From JBFXDI01 sp050181295 (GTDB lineage: Bacteria; Pseudomonadota; Alphaproteobacteria; Rhizobiales; Aestuariivirgaceae), in the NCBI GenBank assembly GCA_050181295.1, contig JBFXDI010000031.1:1-33540 (forward strand): DNA of 33,540 nucleotides, written 5' to 3'. Shown piece after piece: positions 26,089 through 33,540 of the stretch; position 1 is the first letter of the stretch; each line of letters begins with the position of its first letter. Under the pieces are notes generated by a model. It searched no databases, was not told the DNA's origin, and was given only the letters and a program-made list of their open reading frames with translations. The position numbers and the translations under genes are program-made.

Positions 26089-26316
26089 ATGGCGAACGAA
26101 CCACGCGGCGGCAGCGGCAACTTCTCGCAGGATCGCGACAAAGCCTCCGAGGCCGGCAAGAAGGCTGGCCAAATGGGTCAGGGCGGTCAGCAGCAGCAGG
26201 GCGGCCAGAACCAGGACCGTCAGCAGCAGCAGGAGAACCGGCAGCCCGGTCAGCAGGGATCCGGCAATTTCTCGAAGGATCATGAGCGCCCTTCCGATCC
26301 CAACAAAAAGGCCTAA
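26089..26316 (+). CDS. KGG-type stress-induced small protein
   Basis: This 75-residue, Gly/Gln-rich protein begins MANEPRGGSGNFSQDRDKASEAGKKAG and ends GSGNFSKDHERPSDPNKKA, so the GSGNFS-D unit occurs twice around a Gln-rich middle. The motif matches the KGG repeat of general-stress proteins, normally small, hydrophilic and disordered. It is induced by stress in many bacteria; direct evidence here is only the motif. A strong terminator follows. Confidence 0.85.
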   Translation: MANEPRGGSGNFSQDRDKASEAGKKAGQMGQGGQQQQGGQNQDRQQQQENRQPGQQGSGNFSKDHERPSDPNKKA

Positions 26317-26350
26317 AGCCGCTAGATCTGATACTTTATCCCGTGCAGGA

Positions 26351-26380
26351 GAAAGCCCCGGCCGAAAGGCCGGGGCTTTC
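26351..26380. terminator. Strong bidirectional terminator between KGG gene and EmrB gene
   Basis: A 13-bp perfect stem (GAAAGCCCCGGCC / GGCCGGGGCTTTC) has a GAAA loop. It lies 34 bases after the KGG gene stop and 2 bases before the stop of the convergent transporter gene, with T-rich arms on both sides. Confidence 0.85.
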
Positions 26381-26382
26381 CG

Positions 26383-27915
26383 TCATTCCAGAGCTGCCGC
26401 CGCTGGGCCGGCCGCCTGAGGCGCCTTGCGGTACCGCAAGAGGAAGATGAGCGGCAGCGCCGCCAGCGTCACCCACATCATGAACAGGAAGTCATTGATA
26501 TAGGCGATGAGGCTCGCCTGGATCGTCACCTGCTGGTTGAGCTGCGACAGCGCCGCAGGGTCCCCCGCCATGACCTGCTGCGACAGGCCCTCAGTGAAGG
26601 GCGTGATATGCTGCACGAGCTCGGCGTGGTTGATCTGGGTGTTCTGCGACAGGAGCGTCGCGACGATGGAGATGCCGACAGCCGAGCCGACGTTCCTGAC
26701 CAGGCTGAAGAGGGCAGTCGCATCGGTGCGGTATTGCACCGGCAGGGTCGAGAACGCCACCGTGCTCAGCGGCACGAAGACCATGCCGAGGCCGAGGCCC
26801 TGAATGACGCCCGAAGTGATAAGGGGCCAATAGTCCATCTGCGGCGTGAAGCCGGTCATGTCCCACAGCGACCACGCGGTAAGGATGATGCCGAGCGCCA
26901 CCATGGTGCGCGGGTCGATTTTTCCCATGAGGCGGCCGACCAGGATCATCGAGATCATGGTGCCGATGCCGCGCGGGGCGAGAACGAGGCCTGTCGTCAC
27001 GACCGGATAGCCGTAGATGCTCTGGAGCATGGGTGGCAACAGCGCCGTCGTGGCAAGAAGCACGATGCCGACGACGAAGATGAAGACGAGGCCGGTCGCG
27101 AAGTTGCGGTCCTTGAAGATCCTGGCGTCGATGAAGCTGTTCCTGGCGGTCAAGGTGTGAACGAGGAATACCCAGAACCCCGTGACCGCGAGGCAGGCTT
27201 CGATCCAGATCTCCGGCGAGCCGAACCAGTCCTTCTGCTCGCCCCGGTCAAGCATCATCTGGAGGGCGCCGAGGCCGAGGCTCAGCATGGCGAAGCCGAA
27301 GAAGTCGAAGCGGCGCCGGTTCACCCCTGCCTGGGGCATGAAGGCCAGGATGCCGAGAAAGGCGAGGATGCCGACCGGCAGGTTGACGAAGAACACCCAG
27401 CGCCAGTCGAAGGTTTCCGTGAGCCAGCCGCCGAGCGTCGGGCCGGCGATGGGGCCCACCATGATGCCGGCGCCCCAGAGCGCCATGGCCTGCCCGTGCT
27501 TCTCCTTGGGATTGATGTTGAGGAGCGTCGTCTGGGAAAGTGGCACGAGCGCTGCGCCGAACAGGCCCTGAAGCACGCGGTAGAGCACCATCTGCTCGAG
27601 GCTGGTCGCTAGGCCGCACATCATTGAGGTCACGGTGAAGCCCGCGACACAGATGAGAAACAGCCGCTTCAGGCCGAAATAGCTGGAGAACCATCCTGTG
27701 ATGGGAGTGGCGATGGCGGCCGCCACGATATAGGAGGTCAGCACCCAGGTGATCGTGTCCTGCGCCGCCGAGAGGCTGCCCTGCATATGGGGCAGGGCCA
27801 CATTGGCGATGGTGGTGTCGAGCACCTGCATTATCGTCGCGAGCATGATCGAGACGGTAATGAGGCCCCGGTGCTTCACCTCATGCGGGTCGACCCCGGC
27901 CGCGGCAGCACTCAT
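26383..27915 (-). CDS. emrB: DHA2-family MFS multidrug transporter (EmrB/QacA type)
   Basis: This 510-residue protein has about 14 transmembrane segments. Family motifs are visible: DTTIANVALPHMQGSLSA in the first helix, the antiporter GPTLGGWL near helix 5 (WGAGIMVGPIAGPTLGGW), and the YFGLKRLF loop motif. With EmrA-type adaptor proteins it forms a tripartite drug efflux pump. Its start overlaps the adaptor stop by 4 bases (ATGA). The neighbouring MarR regulator completes a typical emrRAB operon. Substrates are unknown. Confidence 0.93.
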   Translation of the reverse strand: MSAAAAGVDPHEVKHRGLITVSIMLATIMQVLDTTIANVALPHMQGSLSAAQDTITWVLTSYIVAAAIATPITGWFSSYFGLKRLFLICVAGFTVTSMMCGLATSLEQMVLYRVLQGLFGAALVPLSQTTLLNINPKEKHGQAMALWGAGIMVGPIAGPTLGGWLTETFDWRWVFFVNLPVGILAFLGILAFMPQAGVNRRRFDFFGFAMLSLGLGALQMMLDRGEQKDWFGSPEIWIEACLAVTGFWVFLVHTLTARNSFIDARIFKDRNFATGLVFIFVVGIVLLATTALLPPMLQSIYGYPVVTTGLVLAPRGIGTMISMILVGRLMGKIDPRTMVALGIILTAWSLWDMTGFTPQMDYWPLITSGVIQGLGLGMVFVPLSTVAFSTLPVQYRTDATALFSLVRNVGSAVGISIVATLLSQNTQINHAELVQHITPFTEGLSQQVMAGDPAALSQLNQQVTIQASLIAYINDFLFMMWVTLAALPLIFLLRYRKAPQAAGPAAAALE

Positions 27916-29096
27916 TGGCTGGTTGTCTGCGCCGTCCCCGCCTCATTATCGGCAGCGGCCGCAGAGCCTCCCACGAGCCATGTGAGCACGCCCGGCATCG
28001 GATGGCGGTGCTGGGTGTCGACCTCGACGTCGGCGCTTAGGCCGGCGCGCAAGGGCGTGTCGCCGGGATTCTCGAAGCGCAGCCGCACGGGCACCCGCTG
28101 CACGACCTTGACCCAGTTGCCGGTGGCGTTCTGCGCCGGCAGCAGCGAGAACTCCGATCCCGTGCCGGCGCCGATGCTTTCCACATGCGCCTCGATCGCC
28201 TGGTCGGGGTAGGTGTCGAGCGTGATCGTCGCCTTCTGGCCGGCACGCATGTAGGTGAGGTCGGTTTCCTTGAAGTTGGCCTCGACCCAGGCGTCGCCGG
28301 TCTTCACGATGCTGAGCACTGCGGTCGGCATCATGGTGGGCGTCGTGATGTACTTGCCGACCTGAAGGGCGTCCGATTGCGAGACGATGCCGCTCGCCGG
28401 CGCGTGGACGTCGGTGCGGGCGAGGTCGAGCGCGGCCTGGGCCTGCTTTGCCAGCGCGGCCTTCACCGTCGGATGGTCGTCGGTCGCGATGTCGGGATTG
28501 CCGTCCAGGGCGGCACGCGCGCTCTCCACCTGCTGGCGCGCCTGCGCAAGCGCCTGCTGGGCGGCCTGCAGGTCGTTCTGCGCCTGATCGAAGGTGGCGC
28601 GGGAGGCGACGCCCGTCTTCAGGAGCTCCTGCTGGCGGTTGAAGCTCGTCTGCTTGAAGGTGAGGTTGTCCTGATCGAGCTTCACCGCCTCCACGGCCTG
28701 CTGGTAGGCAGCCCGCAGCTTCTCGATCTCGAGCCTCGCCGTTCCGACGGCGGCGTCGGCTTGCGCCAGCGCGATGCGATAGGGTTCAGGGTCAATGCGG
28801 AACAGAAGATCGCCGGCCTTGACGTGCTGGTTCTCCGCCACGTTCACGTCGACGACCCGGCCGCCGACGTCCGCCGTGACGCTGACCTTGTCCTGCTGCA
28901 CATAGGCGTCGTCGGTCGAGACGTAGCGGCCGCCGAAGACCCAGTAGTATCCGCCGCCCACCAGGATGAGCAGCGGCACGGCGAGCATGAGGGCATAGCG
29001 CCGCGAGAAGCGCTTCTTCCGCACCGTGGAAGGCGTCCCCTCAGTGGCGGCTGCGGTTTTCACCTCGAATTCCTTGGAAGCGGGTTCGGCGGTCAT
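27912..29096 (-). CDS. emrA: HlyD/EmrA-type membrane fusion protein
   Basis: This 394-residue protein has a cytoplasmic N-terminus (MTAEPASKEFEVKTAAATEG), one membrane helix (YALMLAVPLLILVGGGYYWVF) and then the biotinyl-lipoyl-like domain DDAYVQQDKVSVTADVGGRVVDVNVAENQHVKAGDLLFRIDPEPY. A long coiled coil (about 95-210) and a beta-barrel follow. It links the inner-membrane transporter to an outer-membrane channel. ATG 29096 overlaps the MarR stop by 4 bases, and its stop overlaps the EmrB start, so the three are one coupled operon. Confidence 0.93.
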   Translation of the reverse strand: MTAEPASKEFEVKTAAATEGTPSTVRKKRFSRRYALMLAVPLLILVGGGYYWVFGGRYVSTDDAYVQQDKVSVTADVGGRVVDVNVAENQHVKAGDLLFRIDPEPYRIALAQADAAVGTARLEIEKLRAAYQQAVEAVKLDQDNLTFKQTSFNRQQELLKTGVASRATFDQAQNDLQAAQQALAQARQQVESARAALDGNPDIATDDHPTVKAALAKQAQAALDLARTDVHAPASGIVSQSDALQVGKYITTPTMMPTAVLSIVKTGDAWVEANFKETDLTYMRAGQKATITLDTYPDQAIEAHVESIGAGTGSEFSLLPAQNATGNWVKVVQRVPVRLRFENPGDTPLRAGLSADVEVDTQHRHPMPGVLTWLVGGSAAAADNEAGTAQTTSQ

Positions 29097-29563
29097 GATG
29101 CGAGCCTCTCGTCGTTCGCGCCGTCCTCCGTCCGCGTGGAGAGATTGCCGCGCATGGCGAGGAGCGTTTCGACGAGCTTCTCGACGTCGCCCTGCGGTAT
29201 TCCGGTAAGCACCTCTTCGAGGACCACCGCACCGAGAGCGCGGATCTTGCCCAGAAGCTCCTTGCCCGGCTCGGTCAGGAACAGCTGGTAGGCGCGGCGA
29301 TCGGAGGGGTCCTGCCGGCGTTCCACCAGCCCTGAGGCCTGCATGCGGTCGAGATGCCGGCTGAGGGTGATGGGCTCGATTTCCATAAAGTCGGCGAGGC
29401 TCGCTTGGTTCGTGCCCTCGTTGCGACCGACGTAGGCCAGGACCTGCCACTGGGCGCGAGTCAGACCCAGCGTCTGGGCGCGCTGATCGAACTTGCGGCG
29501 GAGCAGGCGCGCCACGTCGTTCACGAGGAACGCGATCTGCTTGGGAAGGGGCATGTTCTCCAT
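29093..29563 (-). CDS. MarR family transcriptional regulator of the efflux operon
   Basis: The protein has 156 residues from ATG 29563 (MENMPLPKQIAFL); a TTG further upstream is rejected because it would place the operator inside the gene. The winged helix-turn-helix is LADFMEIEPITLSRHLDRMQASGLVERRQDPSDRRAYQLFLTEPG, with the DxRxxR-like wing DPSDRRAY. MarR repressors bind palindromes in their own promoter and are released by ligands. A perfect palindrome 10 bases upstream of this start fits auto-regulation of the regulator-emrA-emrB operon. Confidence 0.88.
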   Translation of the reverse strand: MENMPLPKQIAFLVNDVARLLRRKFDQRAQTLGLTRAQWQVLAYVGRNEGTNQASLADFMEIEPITLSRHLDRMQASGLVERRQDPSDRRAYQLFLTEPGKELLGKIRALGAVVLEEVLTGIPQGDVEKLVETLLAMRGNLSTRTEDGANDERLAS

Positions 29564-29572
29564 GCCCGCTAC

Positions 29573-29608
29573 ATAATAAGCATGCTTATTATAAGCAATG
29601 GTGCTTAT
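29573..29608. promoter_or_regulatory. MarR operator region: perfect 20-bp palindrome plus second half-site pair
   Basis: Positions 29573-29592 form a perfect palindrome with half ATAATAAGCA. Overlapping it, ATAAGCA (29591-29597) and TGCTTAT (29602-29608) form a second inverted pair with the same half-site. It lies directly upstream of the MarR gene and is AT-rich in GC-rich surroundings. The position suits repression of the efflux operon; binding is inferred. Confidence 0.75.
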
Positions 29609-29652
29609 GTTGCGCTGCACGCTCAAGGGCCATGCGTCGCCGGCATGCGCGA

Positions 29653-29670
29653 CGCGACGTCAACGTCGCG
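29653..29670 (-). terminator. Possible weak hairpin after the prenyltransferase gene
   Basis: CGCGACG / CGTCGCG (7-bp stem, 4-base loop) lies 16 bases downstream of the prenyltransferase stop on the minus strand. No T tract follows. It could slow or end transcription before the efflux operon promoter. Confidence 0.35.
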
Positions 29671-29685
29671 GAGGGCCTTCTAGGA

Positions 29686-30573
29686 TCAGTTCTTGCGGTC
29701 GACGATGAAGCGGGCAGCTTCCTTGAGCACGTCGGCGCGCGCCCCGAACCTGTCGAGCGCACCGCACGCTTCCGCCACAAGCGAGCGGGCGCGGCTCTTG
29801 GCGCCCTCAAGGCCGTAGAGATCGATGAACGTCGCCTTGCCGGCCGCGCTGTCCTTCTGCGTGGCCTTGCCGAGGGTCTCAGGGGTCGATTCCACATCCA
29901 GAATATCGTCGGCGATCTGGAAGGCGAGGCCGACCGCATCGGCGTAGGTCCGCAAGGCCTTGCGGACCTCCCCGTCGGCCTCGGCCAGAATGGCGCCCGC
30001 TTCGCAGGAATAACGGAAGAGGGCGCCGGTCTTCAGGCTCTGGAGCAGGATGATCTGGTCGAGGTCGCGCGTGGCTTTCTCTTCCGCCTCGAGATCGAGC
30101 ATCTGGCCTCCGACCATGCCGGCGTGCCCGGCGGCCCTGGCGAGTTCCAGCACGAGCTCGATCCGAACCTTGGGGTTGGAGTGCGTTTCGGGCTCGCCCA
30201 GGATCTCGAAGGCGAAGGTCAGGAGCCCGTCGCCGGCAAGGATCGCGGTCGCCTCGTCGAAGGCCTTGTGACAGGTGGGTTTTCCGCGCCTGAGGTCGTC
30301 GTCGTCCATGGCCGGCAGGTCGTCGTGGACGAGGGAATAGCAGTGCACGCATTCGAGCGCGCAGCCGGTCCTGAGCGCTCCATGCGCGTCGGCGCCGAGG
30401 AGCCGGGCTGTCTCGGTCACGAAGAAGGGCCTCAGCCGTTTGCCCTGAGCCAGCGCCGAATAGCGCATGGCCTCCACCACGCGGCGGGCCTTGGCGGTTT
30501 CGAGCGGCAGAAGCCGGTCGAGCATGCTATCGATTTCGGAGGCAACGGTTTTCAGAGAAGTTTCGAACGTCAT
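29686..30573 (-). CDS. ispA: Farnesyl diphosphate synthase-type polyprenyl synthetase
   Basis: This 295-residue protein has the first aspartate-rich motif DDLPAMDDDDLRRGKPT (84-100) and the second DDILD (222-226). It also carries GKRLRPFF and the KTGALFRYSCEAGA segment typical of bacterial short-chain prenyl synthases. It condenses isopentenyl diphosphate with allylic diphosphates, most likely to farnesyl diphosphate, feeding ubiquinone, undecaprenol and hopanoid synthesis. The residue before the first motif (H83, HCYSLVHDD) suggests a short-chain product. It is divergent from mtgA over 74 bases. The gene symbol is by family; geranylgeranyl products are possible. Confidence 0.88.
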   Translation of the reverse strand: MTFETSLKTVASEIDSMLDRLLPLETAKARRVVEAMRYSALAQGKRLRPFFVTETARLLGADAHGALRTGCALECVHCYSLVHDDLPAMDDDDLRRGKPTCHKAFDEATAILAGDGLLTFAFEILGEPETHSNPKVRIELVLELARAAGHAGMVGGQMLDLEAEEKATRDLDQIILLQSLKTGALFRYSCEAGAILAEADGEVRKALRTYADAVGLAFQIADDILDVESTPETLGKATQKDSAAGKATFIDLYGLEGAKSRARSLVAEACGALDRFGARADVLKEAARFIVDRKN

Positions 30574-30647
30574 TCAGCGGGGGTCCGGATGGAGGAGGAA
30601 AGTTGTCATAGAACCCCGGCCCGGCAACTGCAACGGTCGGTCCCCGG

Positions 30648-31358
30648 ATGGTTTTAGGCCGCTGGAGCCGGCGGGGGAGCGCCCGGATCTGGCTGAGGCG
30701 GGCTGGCTGGACCCTTGTTGCGCTCGCCGCCTTGCCGTTCCTGCTCGCGCTCATCTACCGCTTCGTGCCGCCGCCGGTCTCGGCGCTCATGCTGCTGCGG
30801 GCGGCGGGCGGCGCCGGGATCGACTATCGCTGGGCTCCGTTCGAGAACATCTCCGCCGAGCTTCCAAAGGCTGTGGTGGCAGCGGAGGACGCCGGCCTCT
30901 GCAGTCACGGCGGCGTGGAATGGGGCGTGCTGCAGGACGTGGTGCAGGAGGCGGTCGACGGAGAGAAGCAGCCGTCGCGCGGCGGTTCCACCATTCCCAT
31001 GCAGGTCGCCAAGAATCTGTTCCTGTGGCCGTCGCGATCCTACGTGCGCAAGGGTCTCGAGCTGCCGCTTGCGATCTGGATCGATCTCGTCTGGCCGAAG
31101 CGGCGGGTGGTGGAGGTCTACCTCAACATCGCCGAATGGGCGCCGGGCATCTATGGCGCGGAGGCCGCCTCCCAGCACCACTTCAAGAAGCCCGCATCGA
31201 AGCTCACGAGACGAGAAGCCTCACTCCTGGCGGCGGCGCTTCCAAACCCCCTGGCGCGGCAGCCCGGCAAGCCGGGCAGGGGGCTCTCGCGCTACGCCCG
31301 GCGCATCGCCGCGCGCGTGCCCTCGACGGAGCCGCTGCTCGGCTGCCTCGGGCTGTGA
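30648..31358 (+). CDS. mtgA: Monofunctional biosynthetic peptidoglycan transglycosylase
   Basis: This 236-residue protein has an N-terminal membrane anchor (WTLVALAALPFLLALIYRFV) and a GT51 domain. The catalytic-site motif is EDAGLCSHGGVEW (E80), and RGGSTIPMQVAKNLFL (111-126) and KRRVVEVYLNIAEWAPGIYGAEAA follow. It polymerises lipid II into glycan strands on the periplasmic face, without a transpeptidase domain. Length and motifs agree with MtgA. It is convergent with the OmpA-like gene, with only 9 bases between stops and no hairpin. Confidence 0.95.
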   Translation: MVLGRWSRRGSARIWLRRAGWTLVALAALPFLLALIYRFVPPPVSALMLLRAAGGAGIDYRWAPFENISAELPKAVVAAEDAGLCSHGGVEWGVLQDVVQEAVDGEKQPSRGGSTIPMQVAKNLFLWPSRSYVRKGLELPLAIWIDLVWPKRRVVEVYLNIAEWAPGIYGAEAASQHHFKKPASKLTRREASLLAAALPNPLARQPGKPGRGLSRYARRIAARVPSTEPLLGCLGL

Positions 31359-31367
31359 GGGCCGGAA

Positions 31368-32405
31368 CTACCGTTCGGTGAGCTTCAGCTCAATGCGGCG
31401 GTTGCGGGCTTTGGCCTCGTCGCTGTCGCCGGCATCGAGCGGCTGGAACTCGCCGAAGCCGGCCGCCACCAGATGCGTGGGCGATATGCCCCGCGCGACC
31501 AGCACCTTCACCACCGATATGGCGCGGGCGCTCGACAGCTCCCAGTTCGATTGGAACGAAGAGGTGCGGATCGGGTCGATGTCCGTGTGCCCGTCGACCC
31601 GCAGCACCCAGGCGATGTCCGTCGGGATCTCCTTCTCGAGCTCCTTGAGCGCGGAGGCGAGCTTGTCGATCTGGTCGAGGCCGGACGGATTGATGTCGGC
31701 GCTTCCCTTCGGGAACAGCACCTCGGCCTGGAAGACGAAGCGGTCGCCCACGACTCGGATATCGGAGCGCTGGGCCAGGATGCGCCTGAGCCGCCCGAAG
31801 AACTCCGAGCGGAACCGCGCCAGCTCCTGCACGCGCTGGGCGAGCGCAGTGTTGAGCCGTCGACCAAGATCGGCGATCTGCACCTTGGAATCCCGGTCGC
31901 GGGATTCGGCGGCTTCAAGCGCTTCCGAGACGATGGCGATCTGGCGACGGAGCGCGGCGATCTGCTGGTTCAGAAGCTCGACCCTGGCGAGCGCCTCCGC
32001 CGTCACCTGCTGCTGCTTGGAAAGCTCTCCCTGAAGCGTCGAGACCTGCGAGCCCTCGCTTGCTCCCTTGGCATCCATAGAGTTGATGAGACCCTGAAGC
32101 CGCGTCTGCTCGCCGCGCGCCGCCTTCAGGTCATCGGTCAGCGCCGCCAGCGTGGTCTCGAGCTCGGCTTTCCCCGTGCGCTCGAGCGCCAGCATGTCGG
32201 TGAGCTCCGCGATCTGGTTGCGGAGCGCTGACAGCACCGTGTCCTGTCCGGATATCTCGCGCGACAGCAGGAACTGGGCGATCATGAACACGGAGAGAAG
32301 GAAGGTGATGACGAGCAGAAGCTGCGCCATCGCGTCCACGAAGCCAGGCCAATAATAGGTGTTGCCGCCGCCCCGATCGCGGCGCGTGCCAAGTGCGCCG
32401 GCCAC
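31368..32405 (-). CDS. MotB/OmpA-like peptidoglycan-binding protein
   Basis: This 345-residue protein starts at GTG 32405, three bases after the stop of the MotA-like gene, with GGAGGAG as ribosome site inside that gene. One membrane helix (YWPGFVDAMAQLLLVITFLLSVFMIAQFLL, about 18-47) carries D24 at the place of the proton-binding Asp of MotB/ExbD proteins. A long coiled coil (about 50-200) follows, then an OmpA domain with LFPKGSADINPSG, VDGHTDIDPI and SSARAISVVKVLVARG. It would anchor a MotA-like motor or proton channel to peptidoglycan. The surrounding genes are not flagellar, so its process is open. Confidence 0.85.
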   Translation of the reverse strand: MAGALGTRRDRGGGNTYYWPGFVDAMAQLLLVITFLLSVFMIAQFLLSREISGQDTVLSALRNQIAELTDMLALERTGKAELETTLAALTDDLKAARGEQTRLQGLINSMDAKGASEGSQVSTLQGELSKQQQVTAEALARVELLNQQIAALRRQIAIVSEALEAAESRDRDSKVQIADLGRRLNTALAQRVQELARFRSEFFGRLRRILAQRSDIRVVGDRFVFQAEVLFPKGSADINPSGLDQIDKLASALKELEKEIPTDIAWVLRVDGHTDIDPIRTSSFQSNWELSSARAISVVKVLVARGISPTHLVAAGFGEFQPLDAGDSDEAKARNRRIELKLTER

Positions 32406-32408
32406 GCG

Positions 32409-33464
32409 CTACTCCTCCGTCCGGCGCGCCGGGCGGATGACCGAGCGCAGCTTGTTGGAGGGTTGCGCGGCCGGCTGCGGGGAGGGCGGCGAGATGGCCT
32501 CCTGGGCCGTGCTGAGCTTGGCCCGGACGAGCAGCCGGCGAAGCTCGGCCTGCTGCTCCGATTGCGACTGCGCCCACTGGCGCACGATCTTCTGCTCCTC
32601 GCGCATCTGCTGCACGAGCCCGTGGACGGCATCGGCGAGGCGCTCGATGGGCTGGTTCTCGCCCGCTTCCTGCTGCCCACCGGCATATTGAGGCTCCGAC
32701 AGAGCCTCCTCGAGGGTCTGATTGATGCGCTCGATCCCGTTCTGGAGCTGGCCGAGGTCGAGCCGCAGATACTGCGGAACGTTCATCTGCGCGGCGTCGG
32801 CGCCGCGGATGTCGGTGATCGAGGACAGCCAGTCCTCGAGGTTGTTGTAGAAGCGGTTCTGGGCCTGGCTCGCCTGCAGATCGAGGAAGCCCAGGACCAG
32901 CGAGCCCGCAAGGCCGAAGAGCGAGGACGAGAAGGACGTGCCCATGCCGGCGAGCGGCGCGGCGAGGCCTGCCTTCAGCTCCTCGAACAGGGTCGAGGAT
33001 TCGGACGAGCGCACATCCAGCGCGTTGATGGCGTTGCTCACCGACTGCACCGTGTCGAGCAGGCCCCAGAAGGTGCCGAGCAGGCCGAGGAAGATGAGGA
33101 GACCGATCAGGTAGCGCGAGATGTCGCGGGCCTCATCGAGCCTCGAGGCGAGCGAATCGAGGAGCGAGCGCATCGACAGGGGCGACAGCACCGTGGCGCC
33201 CTGGCGGTTGCGCAGCAGCGTCGCCATCGGAGCCAGCAGATGGGGCGTGTAGGGCACTTCCAGACCCGGATCGGCGATGCGGAAATTGTTGACCCAGTTC
33301 ACCTCCGGAAAGAGCCTGAGCACCATCCTGAAGGCGTAGATCATCCCCAGCACCAAGGTGAAGATGATCAGCCCGTTGAGGCCCGGATTGGCCATGAAGG
33401 AAGAGCGGATCTGGGGGTAGAGCACGGCGGCCACGATCGCCACCAGGTTGATGAACACCATCAT
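32409..33464 (-). CDS. MotA/ExbB/TolQ-like proton-channel protein
   Basis: This 351-residue protein starts at ATG 33464 as the frame stands. Membrane segments lie at about 2-18 (MVFINLVAIVAAVLYPQ), 28-50, 115-138 (YLIGLLIFLGLLGTFWGLLDTV) and 165-195 (GMGTSFSSSLFGLAGSLVLGF, the signature of MotA/TolQ/ExbB). The tail is long and coiled, ending SNKLRSVIRPARRTEE. It pairs with the MotB/OmpA-like gene immediately downstream. In the same frame an upstream ATG (33521) reads MAQPQDHTVLD, then TAG, PRD, TAA and LIRMM, so the annotated start may be a truncated remnant of a longer N-terminus. Confidence 0.82.
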   Translation of the reverse strand: MMVFINLVAIVAAVLYPQIRSSFMANPGLNGLIIFTLVLGMIYAFRMVLRLFPEVNWVNNFRIADPGLEVPYTPHLLAPMATLLRNRQGATVLSPLSMRSLLDSLASRLDEARDISRYLIGLLIFLGLLGTFWGLLDTVQSVSNAINALDVRSSESSTLFEELKAGLAAPLAGMGTSFSSSLFGLAGSLVLGFLDLQASQAQNRFYNNLEDWLSSITDIRGADAAQMNVPQYLRLDLGQLQNGIERINQTLEEALSEPQYAGGQQEAGENQPIERLADAVHGLVQQMREEQKIVRQWAQSQSEQQAELRRLLVRAKLSTAQEAISPPSPQPAAQPSNKLRSVIRPARRTEE

Positions 33465-33540
33465 CCGGATGAGTTAGTCCCTGGGCTAATCTAGCACGGT
33501 ATGGTCTTGGGGCTGTGCCATATTGCCTACGGTCCTCGAA

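Noticed and set aside
31368..33464. MotA/MotB-like pair as part of a Zorya (ZorAB) defence system
   Set aside because: No ZorC/ZorD/ZorE-type gene follows; the gene after the pair is mtgA on the other strand, and the surroundings are housekeeping genes.

Overview
The window is high-GC DNA (roughly two thirds G+C by eye) from an alphaproteobacterium, most likely of the order Hyphomicrobiales (Rhizobiales). That assignment rests on gene content (DUF1194, DUF3750, DUF924, KGG-type stress protein, MotA/OmpA-like pair, CxxCH cytochromes) and on codon use. I cannot name a genus from sequence alone. Genes are tightly packed with many 1-4 base overlaps. I see no rRNA, tRNA or CRISPR array.

Layout. 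1-2.3 kb: the C-terminal end of an FAD oxidoreductase, then two paralogous secreted low-complexity proteins on the minus strand with nearly identical C-termini and a shared upstream direct repeat. 2.4-6.1 kb: an exported WD40-repeat/caspase-like protein followed by an exported DUF1194 (VWA-like) protein. 6.3-8.4 kb: a two-component output module, a REC-Hpt protein and an NtrC-type sigma-54 activator. 8.5-10.6 kb: a small unannotated protein, a cytochrome c' and a diheme cytochrome c. 10.6-14.1 kb (minus): an operon of flippase, CelD-like acetyltransferase and cupin/JmjC-like protein. 14.2-16 kb (minus): DUF924 protein, small membrane protein, DUF3750 protein. 16.1-20.1 kb (plus): AbrB-type membrane protein, ureidoglycolate-lyase-like protein, enolase-superfamily dehydratase/racemase and proline-racemase-family enzyme, probably a cyclic imino-acid or betaine catabolic cluster.

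20.1-22.4 kb is the most foreign part. A frameshifted DUF1772 gene is followed by a markedly AT-rich cassette: a DUF3696-type AAA ATPase plus a PIN-domain nuclease whose frame is broken at a run of nine T. It sits directly behind argG on the same strand. This looks like a laterally acquired ATPase-nuclease (defence-like) pair.

22.5-33.5 kb returns to core sequence: argG, an HCCA-isomerase-like protein, small ABM, VOC and DUF1579-like proteins, a KGG stress protein, a complete MarR-EmrA-EmrB efflux operon with a palindromic operator, a farnesyl diphosphate synthase-type prenyltransferase, MtgA, and a MotB/OmpA-like plus MotA/ExbB-like pair. The 5' end of the MotA-like gene carries two in-frame stops in what looks like a conserved N-terminus.
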